Source: Marinobacter antarcticus
GTDB taxonomy: Bacteria; Pseudomonadota; Gammaproteobacteria; Pseudomonadales; Oleiphilaceae
Length of the DNA: 64,000 nucleotides
Assembly (NCBI RefSeq): GCF_900142385.1
Contig: NZ_FRAQ01000001.1
Span: 2,294,001 to 2,358,000, forward strand
Reading direction: 5' to 3'
The first letter of the stretch is position 1. Each line of letters starts with the position of its first letter. The notes below the pieces were generated by a model. That model had not been told where the DNA came from. It worked only from the letters and a program-made list of their open reading frames with translations, and made no database searches. A program made the translations under genes and the position numbers. This document shows, piece by piece, positions 27,973 to 37,900 of the stretch.

Positions 27973-29136
27973 ATCTATTGGCGCCTTTCAAACCTCTACT
28001 TCTGGTTTTTCGCCCTTCTGGGCGGGCTTTTGCCCTATTGGTCTCTGTACCTTCAGGGGCAAGGGTTTTCGTATCTGCAAATCGCCACTCTGATGGCGTC
28101 CATTCAGCTTACAAAAATTGTCGCGCCAAGCCTGTGGGGGCATCTGGGGGATAAAACCGGCCAGAGGGTTCGGCTTGTTCGCTTTGGAGCGGTAACCGGG
28201 TCGCTACTTTTTGCCGGGGTGTTTCTTGAGCCCGGGTTTTATGGGCTGCTGCTGGTAATGCTGGCGTTTACGTTTTTCTGGAACGCGATTCTTCCGCTGT
28301 ATGAGGTGATTACCCTGCGTTCACTTGGGGAGCAACGGGATAAGTATGGCAAGGTGCGGCTTTGGGGATCGGTCGGGTTTATTGGCGCTGTGGCCGGGGT
28401 TGGCCTGCTCCTGGAATGGATATCGATTGAGTGGTTGCCTTGGCTGCTTTTGCCTGTTTTTTTGGGGGTTGCGGCGTCGGCTTTTCTTTTGCCGGCAGAG
28501 CAAGGTGAGCGAAAGCCGCCTGCGCCAAAAGGTAGTTTGCGGGCGATTGTGACGCATCCTGCTGTCGTTGCGTTCTTTCTGATGAATTTTCTATTGCAGG
28601 TTTCACACGGCGCTTATTACACGTTTTTCAGTATTCATCTGGAGCAGCACGGTTACGGCAATCTTGCGATCGGTCTGCTTTGGTCGCTCGGGGTGGTTTC
28701 CGAGATCGGGCTGTTTCTGGTGATGCATCGGTTAACCCGTTATTTCACCGTGCGACATATCGTGATGGGTGCTCTGGCGTTAACGATGATCCGGTGGATA
28801 CTGATTGCGGAGTTAACGGATGTTTTGCCGGTTTTGCTGTTTGCTCAGTTGTTGCACGCAGCTTCTTACGGCGCGCTTCATGCGGTTTCGGTTCAGTATG
28901 TTCAGGGCTTCTTTGGTCGGCACCATCATGGGCAGGGGCAGGCTTTGTACAGCGGGCTGACGTTCGGAGCAGGTGGTGCGCTGGGGGCCTGGCTGTCGGG
29001 CTTTCTGGTGGATGGGTTCAGCACGTCTGCGGCATTCTGGGGCGGTGCGGTTGCCATGGCGATCGCTATGTTGATTACCGCTCGCTGGCTTCAGGCGCCG
29101 CCAGGCCCCAGCGCTGAGCCTCTTTCTTCCTCCTGA
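27973..29136 (+). CDS. MFS transporter (HcaT/nucleoside-permease-like subgroup), no canonical start codon
   Basis: A 12-helix major-facilitator protein with an unknown substrate. Helix 1 is LYFWFFALLGGLLPYWSLYL. The loop 2-3 motif region is LWGHLGDKTGQRVRLVR, and ITLRSLGEQRDKYGKVRLWG follows helix 4. Homologues begin at a YWRLS motif just before helix 1. In this frame no ATG, GTG or TTG exists from the TGA at 27919 to a TTG at 28030, which would cut helix 1. GGGAG at 27960-27964 stands eight bases before ATC 27973 (ATC TAT TGG CGC), the best position for initiation. The 3' end overlaps the opposing lysR gene by 46 bases. The same neighbour follows aroC in Pseudomonas. Confidence 0.78.
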   Translation: MYWRLSNLYFWFFALLGGLLPYWSLYLQGQGFSYLQIATLMASIQLTKIVAPSLWGHLGDKTGQRVRLVRFGAVTGSLLFAGVFLEPGFYGLLLVMLAFTFFWNAILPLYEVITLRSLGEQRDKYGKVRLWGSVGFIGAVAGVGLLLEWISIEWLPWLLLPVFLGVAASAFLLPAEQGERKPPAPKGSLRAIVTHPAVVAFFLMNFLLQVSHGAYYTFFSIHLEQHGYGNLAIGLLWSLGVVSEIGLFLVMHRLTRYFTVRHIVMGALALTMIRWILIAELTDVLPVLLFAQLLHAASYGALHAVSVQYVQGFFGRHHHGQGQALYSGLTFGAGGALGAWLSGFLVDGFSTSAAFWGGAVAMAIAMLITARWLQAPPGPSAEPLSSS

Positions 29137-30011
29137 ACAATGGACAAGAGCGCTTTGGCGGCGTTTCCGGGTTGTCGGCCAGTCAGTCCTATCGCGCCCA
29201 GCACCCGCGTAACCGGATGTCCGGCTTCTGTTGCCTTCGCCAATACACCGTCGAGTACTTTCAGGCTTCCATCCACCATCCGCAGCGGAAGTACGCTCCA
29301 GCCGAGGCCAACGCTGGTCATCATTTTGAGGGTTTCCAGGTAGTTGGTCGGCATTTGCGGGTGCAGAGGCAGATTCTCCTCCAGGAACAGGCGGCTTACC
29401 ATGCGGTAGGTCGAGGTTGAGGTGTCAGGCAGCAAGGCAGGGTGTTTCGCCAGATCCGCAAGTTTGGGTTTTGCCAGGCGGGCCAGAGGGTGATCCGCAC
29501 CCGCTACGAACGCCATGGGGTCTGGCCAATGGGCAAACACGTCGAAGCTGGGTGCCATGCTGTCGCTCAGTGTAACAAAGGCGAGTTCAGCGTTGCGTTT
29601 GCGCATCTGCTCGTAGGCGGCGTCCGATTCCATGAGCTGCAGGTTGATGACCACCTTCGGGAATTCCCGTTTGAATCGGCGCAGCCAGTTGGGCAGGTGG
29701 TGAAGCCCTATGTGGTGGCTGGCAATAATCTGCAACTCGCCTTCTATCAAACCGGAATCCGGCGAAAGCGCAATGCGTGCGTTGTGGATTTCATCGAGTA
29801 TTTTGCGGGCGTAGGGCAGTAATCTGGCGCCTGAGTCGGTCACGCGTATTTGCCGGTGGCTGCGGTCAATCAGTGTTGTACCGAGTTGATTTTCCAGTGC
29901 GGCAAGCCGTTTGCTGATGGCCGGTTGGGTCAGGTGCAGCTGCTCTGCCGCCTCCGAAAAGGAACCTTGGTCAATGATGGTAAGAAAAGCTTTAAGCGCG
30001 TTCGAGTCCAA
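29091..30011 (-). CDS. LysR-family transcriptional regulator, divergent from leuC
   Basis: A 306-residue regulator. The N-terminal HTH is NALKAFLTIIDQGSFSEAAE, then LTQPAISKRLAALENQLG. The effector domain includes LQIIASHHIGLHHLP and the LGWSVLPLRM region. The start is a TTG at 30011-30009 with AGGAAG about seven bases upstream. It is divergent from leuCDB, the same arrangement as a LysR gene upstream of leuC in Pseudomonas, so it may control leucine synthesis. A candidate LysR site lies in the shared promoter region. Its C-terminal codons lie antisense to the end of the MFS gene. Confidence 0.88.
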   Translation of the reverse strand: MDSNALKAFLTIIDQGSFSEAAEQLHLTQPAISKRLAALENQLGTTLIDRSHRQIRVTDSGARLLPYARKILDEIHNARIALSPDSGLIEGELQIIASHHIGLHHLPNWLRRFKREFPKVVINLQLMESDAAYEQMRKRNAELAFVTLSDSMAPSFDVFAHWPDPMAFVAGADHPLARLAKPKLADLAKHPALLPDTSTSTYRMVSRLFLEENLPLHPQMPTNYLETLKMMTSVGLGWSVLPLRMVDGSLKVLDGVLAKATEAGHPVTRVLGAIGLTGRQPGNAAKALLSIVQEEERGSALGPGGA

Positions 30012-30084
30012 GATCTGTCTTCCTGATTAGCTCCGGCAGGAAAATACTATCCCATAACCATATGGAATGCGATGAATGATAAAC

Positions 30085-30119
30085 ATGAATTGCGGTTATT
30101 CATTAGCGGGCGGTATGAT
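30085..30119 (+). promoter_or_regulatory. Candidate LysR operator and leuC promoter
   Basis: ATGAAT (30085-30090) and ATTCAT (30098-30103) form an inverted repeat with a 7-base centre that contains the T-N11-A pattern of LysR-type sites. Overlapping it, TTGCGG at 30090-30095 and TATGAT at 30114-30119 make a -35/-10 pair with 18-base spacing, about 47 bases before the leuC start. The overlap suggests control of leuCDB by the divergent regulator. Confidence 0.45.
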
Positions 30120-30165
30120 AGGTTCAGAGAATTAAAACTGCACCTCCAGAAAGTGAGAGAGAATC

Positions 30166-31584
30166 ATGGCGGGTAAAACCTTATACGAAAAGTTGTGGGA
30201 TGATCATCTGGTCAAGCAGCGGGACGACGGTTCCGCGCTGATTTATATTGATCGTCATTTGCTGCACGAAGTGACGTCTCCCCAGGCTTTTGAGGGACTG
30301 CGTCTTGCAAAGCGCAAGCCTTGGCGCATCGACGCCAATCTGGCCACGCCGGACCATAACGTTCCGACGACTGATCGCGCAAAAGGCATTGACGGTATTG
30401 TTGATCCGGTTTCCCGTATCCAGGTGGAAGCGCTCGACAGGAACTGTGATGAGTTCGGCATTCTTGAGTTCAAGATCAAGGATCTGCGTCAGGGTATTGT
30501 GCATGTCATCGGGCCTGAGCAGGGCGCAACGCTGCCGGGCATGACCATTGTTTGCGGCGATTCCCACACGACTACCCATGGTGCGTTCGGGTGTCTTGCC
30601 CACGGCATTGGCACCTCGGAAGTTGAGCATGTGCTGGCCACTCAGTGTCTGGTGCAGCAGAAAATGAAGAACATGCTGGTCAAAGTAAACGGCGAGCTTG
30701 GCAAAGGTGTGACCGGTAAGGACGTTGTGCTGGCGGTCATTCGTAAAATCGGTACCGCCGGCGGTACAGGCCACGCGATTGAATTTGGTGGTCAGGCTAT
30801 TCAGAACCTGAGCATGGAAGGACGGATGACCATTTGTAATATGGCCATCGAAGCGGGTGCCCGGGTTGGTATGGTTGCCGTTGACGGCACCACCATCGAT
30901 TATGTAAAAGACCGGCCTTTCTCCCCTAAAGGTGAAACTTGGGATGTCGCCGTAAAACACTGGCGCACGCTGCACAGCGATCTGGATGCGGTGTTTGACA
31001 AGGTGGTTGAGCTGGACGGCGCAGACATATTGCCGCAGGTAAGTTGGGGCACGTCCCCGGAGATGGTTGCGGACATTACCGGCAACATACCGGATCCTGC
31101 GAACGAGGAAGATCCGATCAAGCGCGAAGGCGTTGAACGGGCTCTGAAGTACATGGGGTTGCAGCCAAATCAGGCGATCACTGACATCAAACTCGACAGA
31201 GTGTTTATCGGTTCCTGCACTAATGGCCGTATTGAGGACCTGCGGGAAGCTGCCCTTGTGGTCAAGGGGCGCAAGGTTGCTGGCAGCCTCAAGCAGGCAA
31301 TGGTTGTGCCAGGTTCCGGGCTGGTAAAAGCACAGGCGGAAGCGGAAGGTCTGGACCGGATCTTCATCGAAGCAGGCCTGGAATGGCGTGACCCGGGGTG
31401 CTCCATGTGCCTTGCCATGAATGCGGACAAACTCGGGAAGGGCGAACACTGTGCGTCTACGTCTAACCGTAACTTTGAGGGGCGGCAGGGTTTTGGAGGG
31501 CGCACCCATCTGGTGAGTCCCGCCATGGCGGCCGCCGCTGCTATAGCCGGGCATTTCGTTGATGTTCGCGAACTGCTGAACTGA
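30166..31584 (+). CDS. leuC: 3-isopropylmalate dehydratase large subunit LeuC
   Basis: Isomerises 2-isopropylmalate to 3-isopropylmalate together with LeuD. It has 472 residues. The three 4Fe-4S cluster cysteines are C351 (GSCTNGR), C412 and C415 (GCSMC). Start motif [12 protein letters not shown] and the substrate region [14 protein letters not shown] are typical. First gene of leuC-leuD-leuB; leuD follows 21 bases later. leuA is not in the window. Confidence 0.97.
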   Translation: MAGKTLYEKLWDDHLVKQRDDGSALIYIDRHLLHEVTSPQAFEGLRLAKRKPWRIDANLATPDHNVPTTDRAKGIDGIVDPVSRIQVEALDRNCDEFGILEFKIKDLRQGIVHVIGPEQGATLPGMTIVCGDSHTTTHGAFGCLAHGIGTSEVEHVLATQCLVQQKMKNMLVKVNGELGKGVTGKDVVLAVIRKIGTAGGTGHAIEFGGQAIQNLSMEGRMTICNMAIEAGARVGMVAVDGTTIDYVKDRPFSPKGETWDVAVKHWRTLHSDLDAVFDKVVELDGADILPQVSWGTSPEMVADITGNIPDPANEEDPIKREGVERALKYMGLQPNQAITDIKLDRVFIGSCTNGRIEDLREAALVVKGRKVAGSLKQAMVVPGSGLVKAQAEAEGLDRIFIEAGLEWRDPGCSMCLAMNADKLGKGEHCASTSNRNFEGRQGFGGRTHLVSPAMAAAAAIAGHFVDVRELLN

Positions 31585-31605
31585 GCCACAGGAGAGAACT
31601 GAACC

Positions 31606-32253
31606 ATGCGCGCATTTACGCAACACAAGGGCCTTGTGGCCCCCATGGACCGTTCCAATGTGGATACGGACATGATTATTCCCAAGCAGTTTCTGAAATC
31701 CATCAAGCGCACGGGCTTTGGTCCGAATCTGTTTGATGAGTTGCGCTATCTGGATGAAGGCAAGCCGGATCAGGACAGCTCACAGCGCCCTAAGAACCCG
31801 GATTTTGTGCTTAATCAGCCACGCTACATGAACGCCAGCGTGCTCCTGGCTCGCAGCAATTTTGGATGCGGCTCCAGTCGTGAGCACGCTCCCTGGGCGC
31901 TTGATGATTACGGTTTCCGGGTTATTATCGCTCCGAGTTTTGCTGATATTTTTTACAATAACTGCTTTAAGAATGGGCTGTTACCGGTTGTTCTAGAAGA
32001 GAAAGTTATAGATCAGCTGTTTCAGGATGCTGAAGCTTCGGAAGGTTATCAGCTGACGGTGGACCTTGATGCAAAAACCGTGATCACTCCGTCCGGTGAA
32101 TCTTTTGGGTTTGATGTGGATGACTTCCGTCGCCACTGCCTGCTCAACGGTCTCGATGATATTGGCGTAACTCTGGAAGATGCCGAGCTGATCAAAACCT
32201 ATGAAGATCAGCGCCGCCAGACTGCACCCTGGCTGTTTGGATCGGGCCAGTAG
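31606..32253 (+). CDS. leuD: 3-isopropylmalate dehydratase small subunit LeuD
   Basis: Small subunit of isopropylmalate isomerase, 215 residues. Key segments are [14 protein letters not shown], the substrate loop [19 protein letters not shown], and [21 protein letters not shown]. It has a clear Shine-Dalgarno (AGGAGAG) and follows leuC closely. A 7 bp hairpin is in the 85-base gap before leuB. Confidence 0.97.
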   Translation: MRAFTQHKGLVAPMDRSNVDTDMIIPKQFLKSIKRTGFGPNLFDELRYLDEGKPDQDSSQRPKNPDFVLNQPRYMNASVLLARSNFGCGSSREHAPWALDDYGFRVIIAPSFADIFYNNCFKNGLLPVVLEEKVIDQLFQDAEASEGYQLTVDLDAKTVITPSGESFGFDVDDFRRHCLLNGLDDIGVTLEDAELIKTYEDQRRQTAPWLFGSGQ

Positions 32254-32295
32254 AGCGGTTTGCTAATGCCTAATCCGGCAACAATTCATAACTTG

Positions 32296-32314
32296 CCGGG
32301 TCAGTTCGACCCGG
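32296..32314. other. Hairpin in the leuD-leuB gap
   Basis: CCGGGTC (32296-32302) pairs with GACCCGG (32308-32314) around a 5-base loop. There is no T-run after it, so it is not an intrinsic terminator. It might be an mRNA processing or stability element within the operon. Confidence 0.45.
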
Positions 32315-32338
32315 TTCACAAAGGTTTGGAAGCCCATT

Positions 32339-33412
32339 ATGTCCAGAACTGTACTTCTTCTGCCGGGTGACGGCATCGGCCCGGAAATCGTTGCAGAAGC
32401 AGAAAAGATCCTTCATGCCATTAATAAAAAGTTTGATCTGAAGCTCGCGTTTGAGTCGGGCCTGGTCGGCGGCGCTGCGCTGGACGAAACAGACAATCCG
32501 TTACCGGACGATACCCTGGAGAAGGCCCGTAAAGCCGATGCAATTTTGCTGGGTGCTGTAGGTGGCCCCAAGTGGGACAGTCTGCCCATGGCAAAGCGCC
32601 CGGAAAAAGGGTTGCTTGGCCTGCGCTCGAATCTGGAACTGTTCGCAAATCTGCGCCCGGCAGTTCTTTACCCGCAGTTAGCATCAGCATCCTCACTGAA
32701 GCCTGAAGTGGTTTCGGGCCTGGATATCATGATTGTGCGTGAGCTCACCGGCGGTATCTATTTCGGCCAGCCAAGGGGTGTGCGTGAATTAGAGAACGGC
32801 GAGCGCCAGGGCTATAACACTTATGCCTATACGGAATCTGAAATCCGCCGGATCGGTCGGGTGGCTTTTGAGGCGGCGCAGCAGCGCGGCAAAAAACTAT
32901 GCTCGGTAGACAAGGCTAACGTGCTGGAAGTGACGGTGCTATGGCGTGAAATCATGAACGACCTGAAGCGTGAATATCCCGATGTGGCACTTTCCCATAT
33001 GTACGTGGATAACGCGGCAATGCAATTGGTTCGTGCGCCCAAGCAGTTTGATGTGATTGTGACTGGCAACATGTTTGGTGATATTCTTTCTGATGAAGCG
33101 GCCATGCTTACCGGCTCTATTGGTATGTTGCCGTCGGCGTCGCTGAACTCTGAGAAGCAGGGCATGTATGAGCCTTGCCATGGTTCGGCGCCAGATATTG
33201 CCGGCAAAGGTATCGCCAATCCGTTGGCTACGATTATCAGCGCAGCCATGATGTTGCGTTACAGTCTTGACGAAGAAAAGGCTGCAGCGGCTATCGAAGC
33301 CGCGGTAAATAATGTACTGGATCAGGGGCTGCGCACGGCAGATATCATGTCGGAAGGCTGCACCCGGGTTTCTACCCGTGAAATGGGTGATGCGGTACTG
33401 GCTGCTCTGTAA
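32339..33412 (+). CDS. leuB: 3-isopropylmalate dehydrogenase LeuB
   Basis: NAD-dependent oxidative decarboxylation of 3-isopropylmalate, cytoplasmic dimer. It has 357 residues. Motifs: [12 protein letters not shown] at the N-terminus, [17 protein letters not shown] (substrate loop), [19 protein letters not shown] and [18 protein letters not shown] near the C-terminus. Third gene of the leuCDB set; asd follows after 112 bases that hold no other gene. Confidence 0.97.
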   Translation: MSRTVLLLPGDGIGPEIVAEAEKILHAINKKFDLKLAFESGLVGGAALDETDNPLPDDTLEKARKADAILLGAVGGPKWDSLPMAKRPEKGLLGLRSNLELFANLRPAVLYPQLASASSLKPEVVSGLDIMIVRELTGGIYFGQPRGVRELENGERQGYNTYAYTESEIRRIGRVAFEAAQQRGKKLCSVDKANVLEVTVLWREIMNDLKREYPDVALSHMYVDNAAMQLVRAPKQFDVIVTGNMFGDILSDEAAMLTGSIGMLPSASLNSEKQGMYEPCHGSAPDIAGKGIANPLATIISAAMMLRYSLDEEKAAAAIEAAVNNVLDQGLRTADIMSEGCTRVSTREMGDAVLAAL

Positions 33413-33524
33413 TGTACAATAATCCCCGACAGCGACGCGATGCGGTTGCTGCGGGATCATTCATCCTGTCCCTGCCGGCGATAAAGGTTGAGGGCGGGCA
33501 TAAAGCGAGGTTCAAAGGTCGCAC

Positions 33525-34640
33525 ATGAAGCGAGTTGGACTTGTAGGTTGGCGTGGCATGGTGGGTTCTGTCCTCATGCAGCGCATGCGCGATGAAAACG
33601 ATTTTGCTGATATCGATCCGGTATTCTTTTCTACCTCCCAGACTGGTCAGCCAGCTCCGGACGTAGGCAGGGATGGCGTTCCGCCGTTGCAGGATGCGTT
33701 CGATATCGAAACCCTCAAAACTCTGGATGTGGTGCTGACCTGTCAGGGCGGGGATTACACCGGCGCGGTTTATCAGAAACTGCGTGATGCAGGCTGGAAA
33801 GGCTACTGGATTGATGCCGCATCCACGCTGCGGATGGTAGATCACTCTGTCATTGTGTTGGACCCGGTAAATCGCAACGTGATTGACGCTGCGCTGAATA
33901 GCGGCGTGAAGGATTACATTGGCGGTAATTGCACCGTCAGTCTGATGATGCTGGCCCTTGGCGGGTTACTGGAGCAGGATCTGATTGAATGGGTATCCCC
34001 CATGACCTATCAGGCAGCTTCCGGCTCCGGTGCACAGAACATGCGTGAGTTGCTCAACCAGATGGGCGAGCTTAACCGCAGTGTTGGGGAAGAGCTCGCA
34101 AGCCCTTCTTCGGCGATTCTGGAAATCGACCGGAAGGTCACCGAAACCATGCGTTCCGACGGCTTTCCCACAGAACATTTCCAGGTGCCTCTGGCCGGAA
34201 GCCTTATCCCGTTTATCGACAAGCAGCTTGATAACGGCATGAGCAAGGAAGAGTGGAAGGCGGGCGTTGAGACCAACAAGATTCTTGGTCGCTCAGAGAA
34301 CCCGATTCCTATTGATGGGCTCTGCGTAAGGATTGGAGCCATGCGCTCCCATAGCCAGGCGCTGACCATCAAGCTGAAGAAGGATCTGCCGGTCGCGGAG
34401 ATTGAATCCATTCTGGCGAACGCTAACGATTGGGTAAAAGTTATCCCCAATGACCGCGATGCGAGCATTGAGGAGCTGACCCCTGCCAAAGTGACCGGCA
34501 CTCTGAGCGTCCCCATCGGGCGTATACGGAAGTTGGCTATGGGGCCGGAGTATATTTCTGCATTTACCGTCGGGGATCAGTTGCTGTGGGGAGCCGCTGA
34601 ACCCTTGCGCCGCATGTTACGGATCCTGCAGGAACGTTAA
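33525..34640 (+). CDS. asd: Aspartate-semialdehyde dehydrogenase Asd
   Basis: Reduces aspartyl phosphate to aspartate semialdehyde, feeding threonine, methionine, lysine and diaminopimelate. It has 371 residues. The NADP loop is [17 protein letters not shown]. The catalytic cysteine is Cys136 in [10 protein letters not shown], and the [12 protein letters not shown] region follows. The sequence is of the gammaproteobacterial Asd type. It sits between leuB and fimV, as in Pseudomonas, and ends at a strong terminator. Confidence 0.97.
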   Translation: MKRVGLVGWRGMVGSVLMQRMRDENDFADIDPVFFSTSQTGQPAPDVGRDGVPPLQDAFDIETLKTLDVVLTCQGGDYTGAVYQKLRDAGWKGYWIDAASTLRMVDHSVIVLDPVNRNVIDAALNSGVKDYIGGNCTVSLMMLALGGLLEQDLIEWVSPMTYQAASGSGAQNMRELLNQMGELNRSVGEELASPSSAILEIDRKVTETMRSDGFPTEHFQVPLAGSLIPFIDKQLDNGMSKEEWKAGVETNKILGRSENPIPIDGLCVRIGAMRSHSQALTIKLKKDLPVAEIESILANANDWVKVIPNDRDASIEELTPAKVTGTLSVPIGRIRKLAMGPEYISAFTVGDQLLWGAAEPLRRMLRILQER

Positions 34641-34697
34641 GAAATGTTACACAGAGGCAATTAATGCCAACTGTGTCCGGTTTCAGGAAGCCGGTTA

Positions 34698-34735
34698 GGG
34701 GGCGGAGGCTGATTTCAGGCTCCGCCCCTGTTATT
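34698..34735 (+). terminator. Rho-independent terminator after asd
   Basis: GGGGCGGAG (34699-34707) pairs with CTCCGCCCC (34720-34728) across a 12-base loop, followed by TGTTATTTT. It lies 58 bases after the asd stop and marks the end of the leuCDB-asd transcript. Confidence 0.8.
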
Positions 34736-34954
34736 TTCAGGAACACTAGGGAGTTCCGTGCAACTGGTAAATAAATGGTGCAAGGATTGATGCTGATTGA
34801 TTGATAAAAGAGGCTTTATCAACAATACTTGCCGGACTGAAAATTAAAAACGCGACATATCAAACAAGAATTATGCAGGCGGAAGTCATCCTGCTTCGTA
34901 CGATTCTGTTTGAAAAAATCAGTCACGAATAACGGAGACTGGAAAGGAAAAAGC
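34736..34954 (+). promoter_or_regulatory. fimV leader region with a palindrome
   Basis: This stretch before fimV is A+T-rich. TTGATAAA (34801-34808) and TTTATCAA (34815-34822) form a perfect 8 bp inverted repeat with a 6-base centre, a possible operator. The gene's promoter should be here, but I cannot place a convincing -35/-10 pair. The Shine-Dalgarno AAAGGAAA stands about six bases before the fimV ATG. Confidence 0.4.
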
Positions 34955-37900
34955 ATGAAGGTACGCAAGCTTGCGGTTGCACTGGCTCTTGCCGGGGGAC
35001 TAGGATCCGGTATCGCTCAAGCCCTGGGGCTGGGTGAAATTGAACTTCAGTCCTATCTGAATGAGCCGATGGATGCAGAAATTGTTCTGCCACAAAGTCA
35101 GGGAATAGATCCTGGTGATGTGTTCGTGAACATAGCCCCGGAAACGGCTTATCAACGGCTTGGCCTGCAGCGGAACCAGTTTCTTGGAAAACTTCGTTTT
35201 GAGGTAGCTACTCGTTCTGATGGCAGTCTGGTGGTGAACGTCTCCTCCAGGGAACCATTGAGAGAGCCTTACCTTAATTTTCTGCTGGAGTTGACCTGGC
35301 CCAACGGTCGGCTGATGCGTGAATATTCCGTTCTGGTAGATCCTCCGGTTTATGCCGAAGAATCCGGTGTTTCCGAGCAGGTGCGCGCGCCTTCAAGCGC
35401 ACCGGTAGCTCAGTCCCGACAAGCATCTTCTGAGCGTAACGCCGAGTCCGCTCGTCGTGCGGCAAGGGCAGAGCAGTCCCTGGGTACCGGCTATCGCGCA
35501 GATACCTTTGGGCCCACAGGTGCGTCTGACACGCTATGGACCATTGCGGCGACGGTTCGCCCAGATAATAACCTGTCAATGCAACAGGTTATGCTGGCTT
35601 TGCAGGACCTGAACCCAGGCGCATTTATTGACAATAATATCAACAGACTGAAGCGTGGCGAGGTGCTGCGTGTTCCGTCCGCGGATCAGATTCGTAGCCG
35701 CACCCGTGCCGAGGCGACTCGTGTTGTTGCGCAGCAGAATCAGGAATTTCAGCAGCCCAAGCGTACCCTTGATGCCACCGTTGCTCAGCAGCCGAAGAGC
35801 GGCGCTGCCAGCGAAGCGGCTGCCAGTGGTGATGAGCTCAAGCTTCTGGTTGCCGACGATGAGGGTGGCCGGAGCAAGACTGAGGGTGGCTCTGCCGGCG
35901 GAGATAGTCAGCTTGCAGGTGGTGTAGACGCCGGTGCTGCAGTGGCCATGGAAGAGCTTGAAAGTTCCCGCAGGGAAAATGACGAGCTCAACACCCGTGT
36001 TGATGATCTTCAGGATCAGGTACAAACGCTTCAGCGCTTGCTTGAGTTGAAAAACAGTCAGCTTGCCGAGATTCAGCAGGGTGCCGCCGCTAATGATGCC
36101 GCAGCCCAAACCGCTCCGGTTACCGGCGAAGGCGCTGCCTCATCTGAACAGACCGAAGAGGTTGCCGGCGCGGCTGAACCCGCAGCTGAGCCCGGCCAGG
36201 AAGCGACAGCCGACTTAGCGACGGCTGAAGGGGAAGCGGACCCCGCCGAGATGGATGCTGGGCAGGAAGCTGCCAACCCATCCGAAGTTGCAGGTGCGGA
36301 AACCAGTGAAAGCGATACCGCAGCAACAGAACCTGTTGTTGCACCGGGTTCCGAGGCGCAACCGACTACCGAAGTTGCCGCCTCAAGCGGGCAGGCAGCC
36401 CAATCAGAGCAACCGGAAAAACCGGAAGCTAAAGTCCAGCCGGAACCAGAACCTGTTGTTGCCAACAAAGGCTTCCCGGGCAATGTAATTGATGCAATTA
36501 CCGGTAACACGATCTACCAGATTGCTCTGGGTGGTGGTCTGATTCTTCTCCTGCTGCTTCTCTTGCTTCTTGCGCGGCGTAATGCCAACCGTGAGAAAGC
36601 ATTTTATGAGCAGCTTAATGACGAACCTGATGGGCCTGAAGATACCTTCGATCTGAGCCTGGATGAGGAAGAGCCGGAGCAGAGCAGTACCAGTAATGTT
36701 CTTGAAGAAGCTGACACCTACGTCGCTTATGGTCGTTATGATCAGGCCGCTCAGGCCCTGGAAACTGCAATTTCGCGAGAGCCAAGCCGTACCGACCTGC
36801 GCCTTAAGTTACTTGGGGTTTATGCCGACAACCAGGACCGCGATTCATTCGAGAAGCAGTTTGGCGAGATTCAGGCTTTGGATGACGACGAAGCGATTGC
36901 CCAGGCAAACGACCTTCGCTCCCGTCTTGAAGAAGCTGAGTCAATGCCCAGCATTGATGATCTTGAGTCCCAGCTTCGCTCTGGGTCGCTCGGCGGAGAA
37001 TCTGGCGCTTCAGAGCCCCTTGATGCGGCGGAAGGTTTCGAGAATGCCGATGCCTCATTGTCGGATGAGCTCCTCGCCGATCAGTATGACGCAAGTCGCG
37101 ATGATCAGGTTGAGAACGAATTCGGTGATTATGATTCTGACTTGTCTGATTTCGATCTGGACACCCTTGAGGGTGCAGAGCAGTCCGCTGATACAGGAGC
37201 TAGTGAGAGCGAGAAGAGTTTAGAACCGGAGAAAAAGAGCAGCGACGATCCGATCGAATACGATCTTTCGGGCCTTGAGCTCTCGGAATCCAAAGACGAG
37301 GCGGATGCTCCTGAAGAGGAAAGCGATTTCTCCTCTCTCGAAATAGATCTGGACGAGCCAGAGGAATCGCTGGACAAGCTCGAGGAACCGTCTGATGTGG
37401 CTTCTGATGATGCCTTGGAGCCTGCGGCTGAAACCGAAAGCACGGATATTGACTCTCTCGACGAATCCTTCCTGGATGAACTGGATGCAGAACTGGACAA
37501 GGTCGCTGGCGAGGAAGACGAGCTAGGCGGTTCCGAGATGGAGGAGTCGACGCTTGATGACCTTGAACTGGATGTATCCGATGATGACCTTGCCTTGATG
37601 GAAGAGTTCTCTGATTCTGCGGATTCAACCAATGCAACAAATGCAACCAAGGCAACTCCGGAAGACGACGAACTGTCCCTGGATGACGAGCTGAACCTCG
37701 AAGATACTCTCAGCGAAGGCGACCTGACAGACGAGAGCGACTCTCTTGAGGACTCGGCCGAAGAGCCTTCGGATGATGAGCTACCGGTTGCCTCCGATGA
37801 AGTTCGGGATGACACCACGAAATCACCTGTTGCTGACATCGATGAAAACGATCTTGGTGACGATGATGATTTTGATTTCCTCGCTGGAACGGATGAAGCG

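Noticed and set aside
30181..31626. 481-codon minus-strand ORF
   Set aside because: Lies entirely antisense to leuC, which has all cluster cysteines and motifs. A long open antisense frame is expected with this codon bias.
34826..34838. ATACTTGCCGGA-like string also present near 38125
   Set aside because: The shared stretch is only about 11 bases, in two gene leaders; no further similarity around it, so probably chance.
36120..36460. Repetitive Ala/Glu/Pro codons in fimV as a possible tandem repeat or CRISPR-like array
   Set aside because: Low-complexity coding sequence in frame with fimV; no regular repeat-spacer spacing.
37129..37839. 236-codon minus-strand ORF, extremely serine-rich
   Set aside because: It is the antisense of the acidic Glu/Asp-rich part of fimV, whose codons read as Ser on the other strand. 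No independent start signal or family motif.
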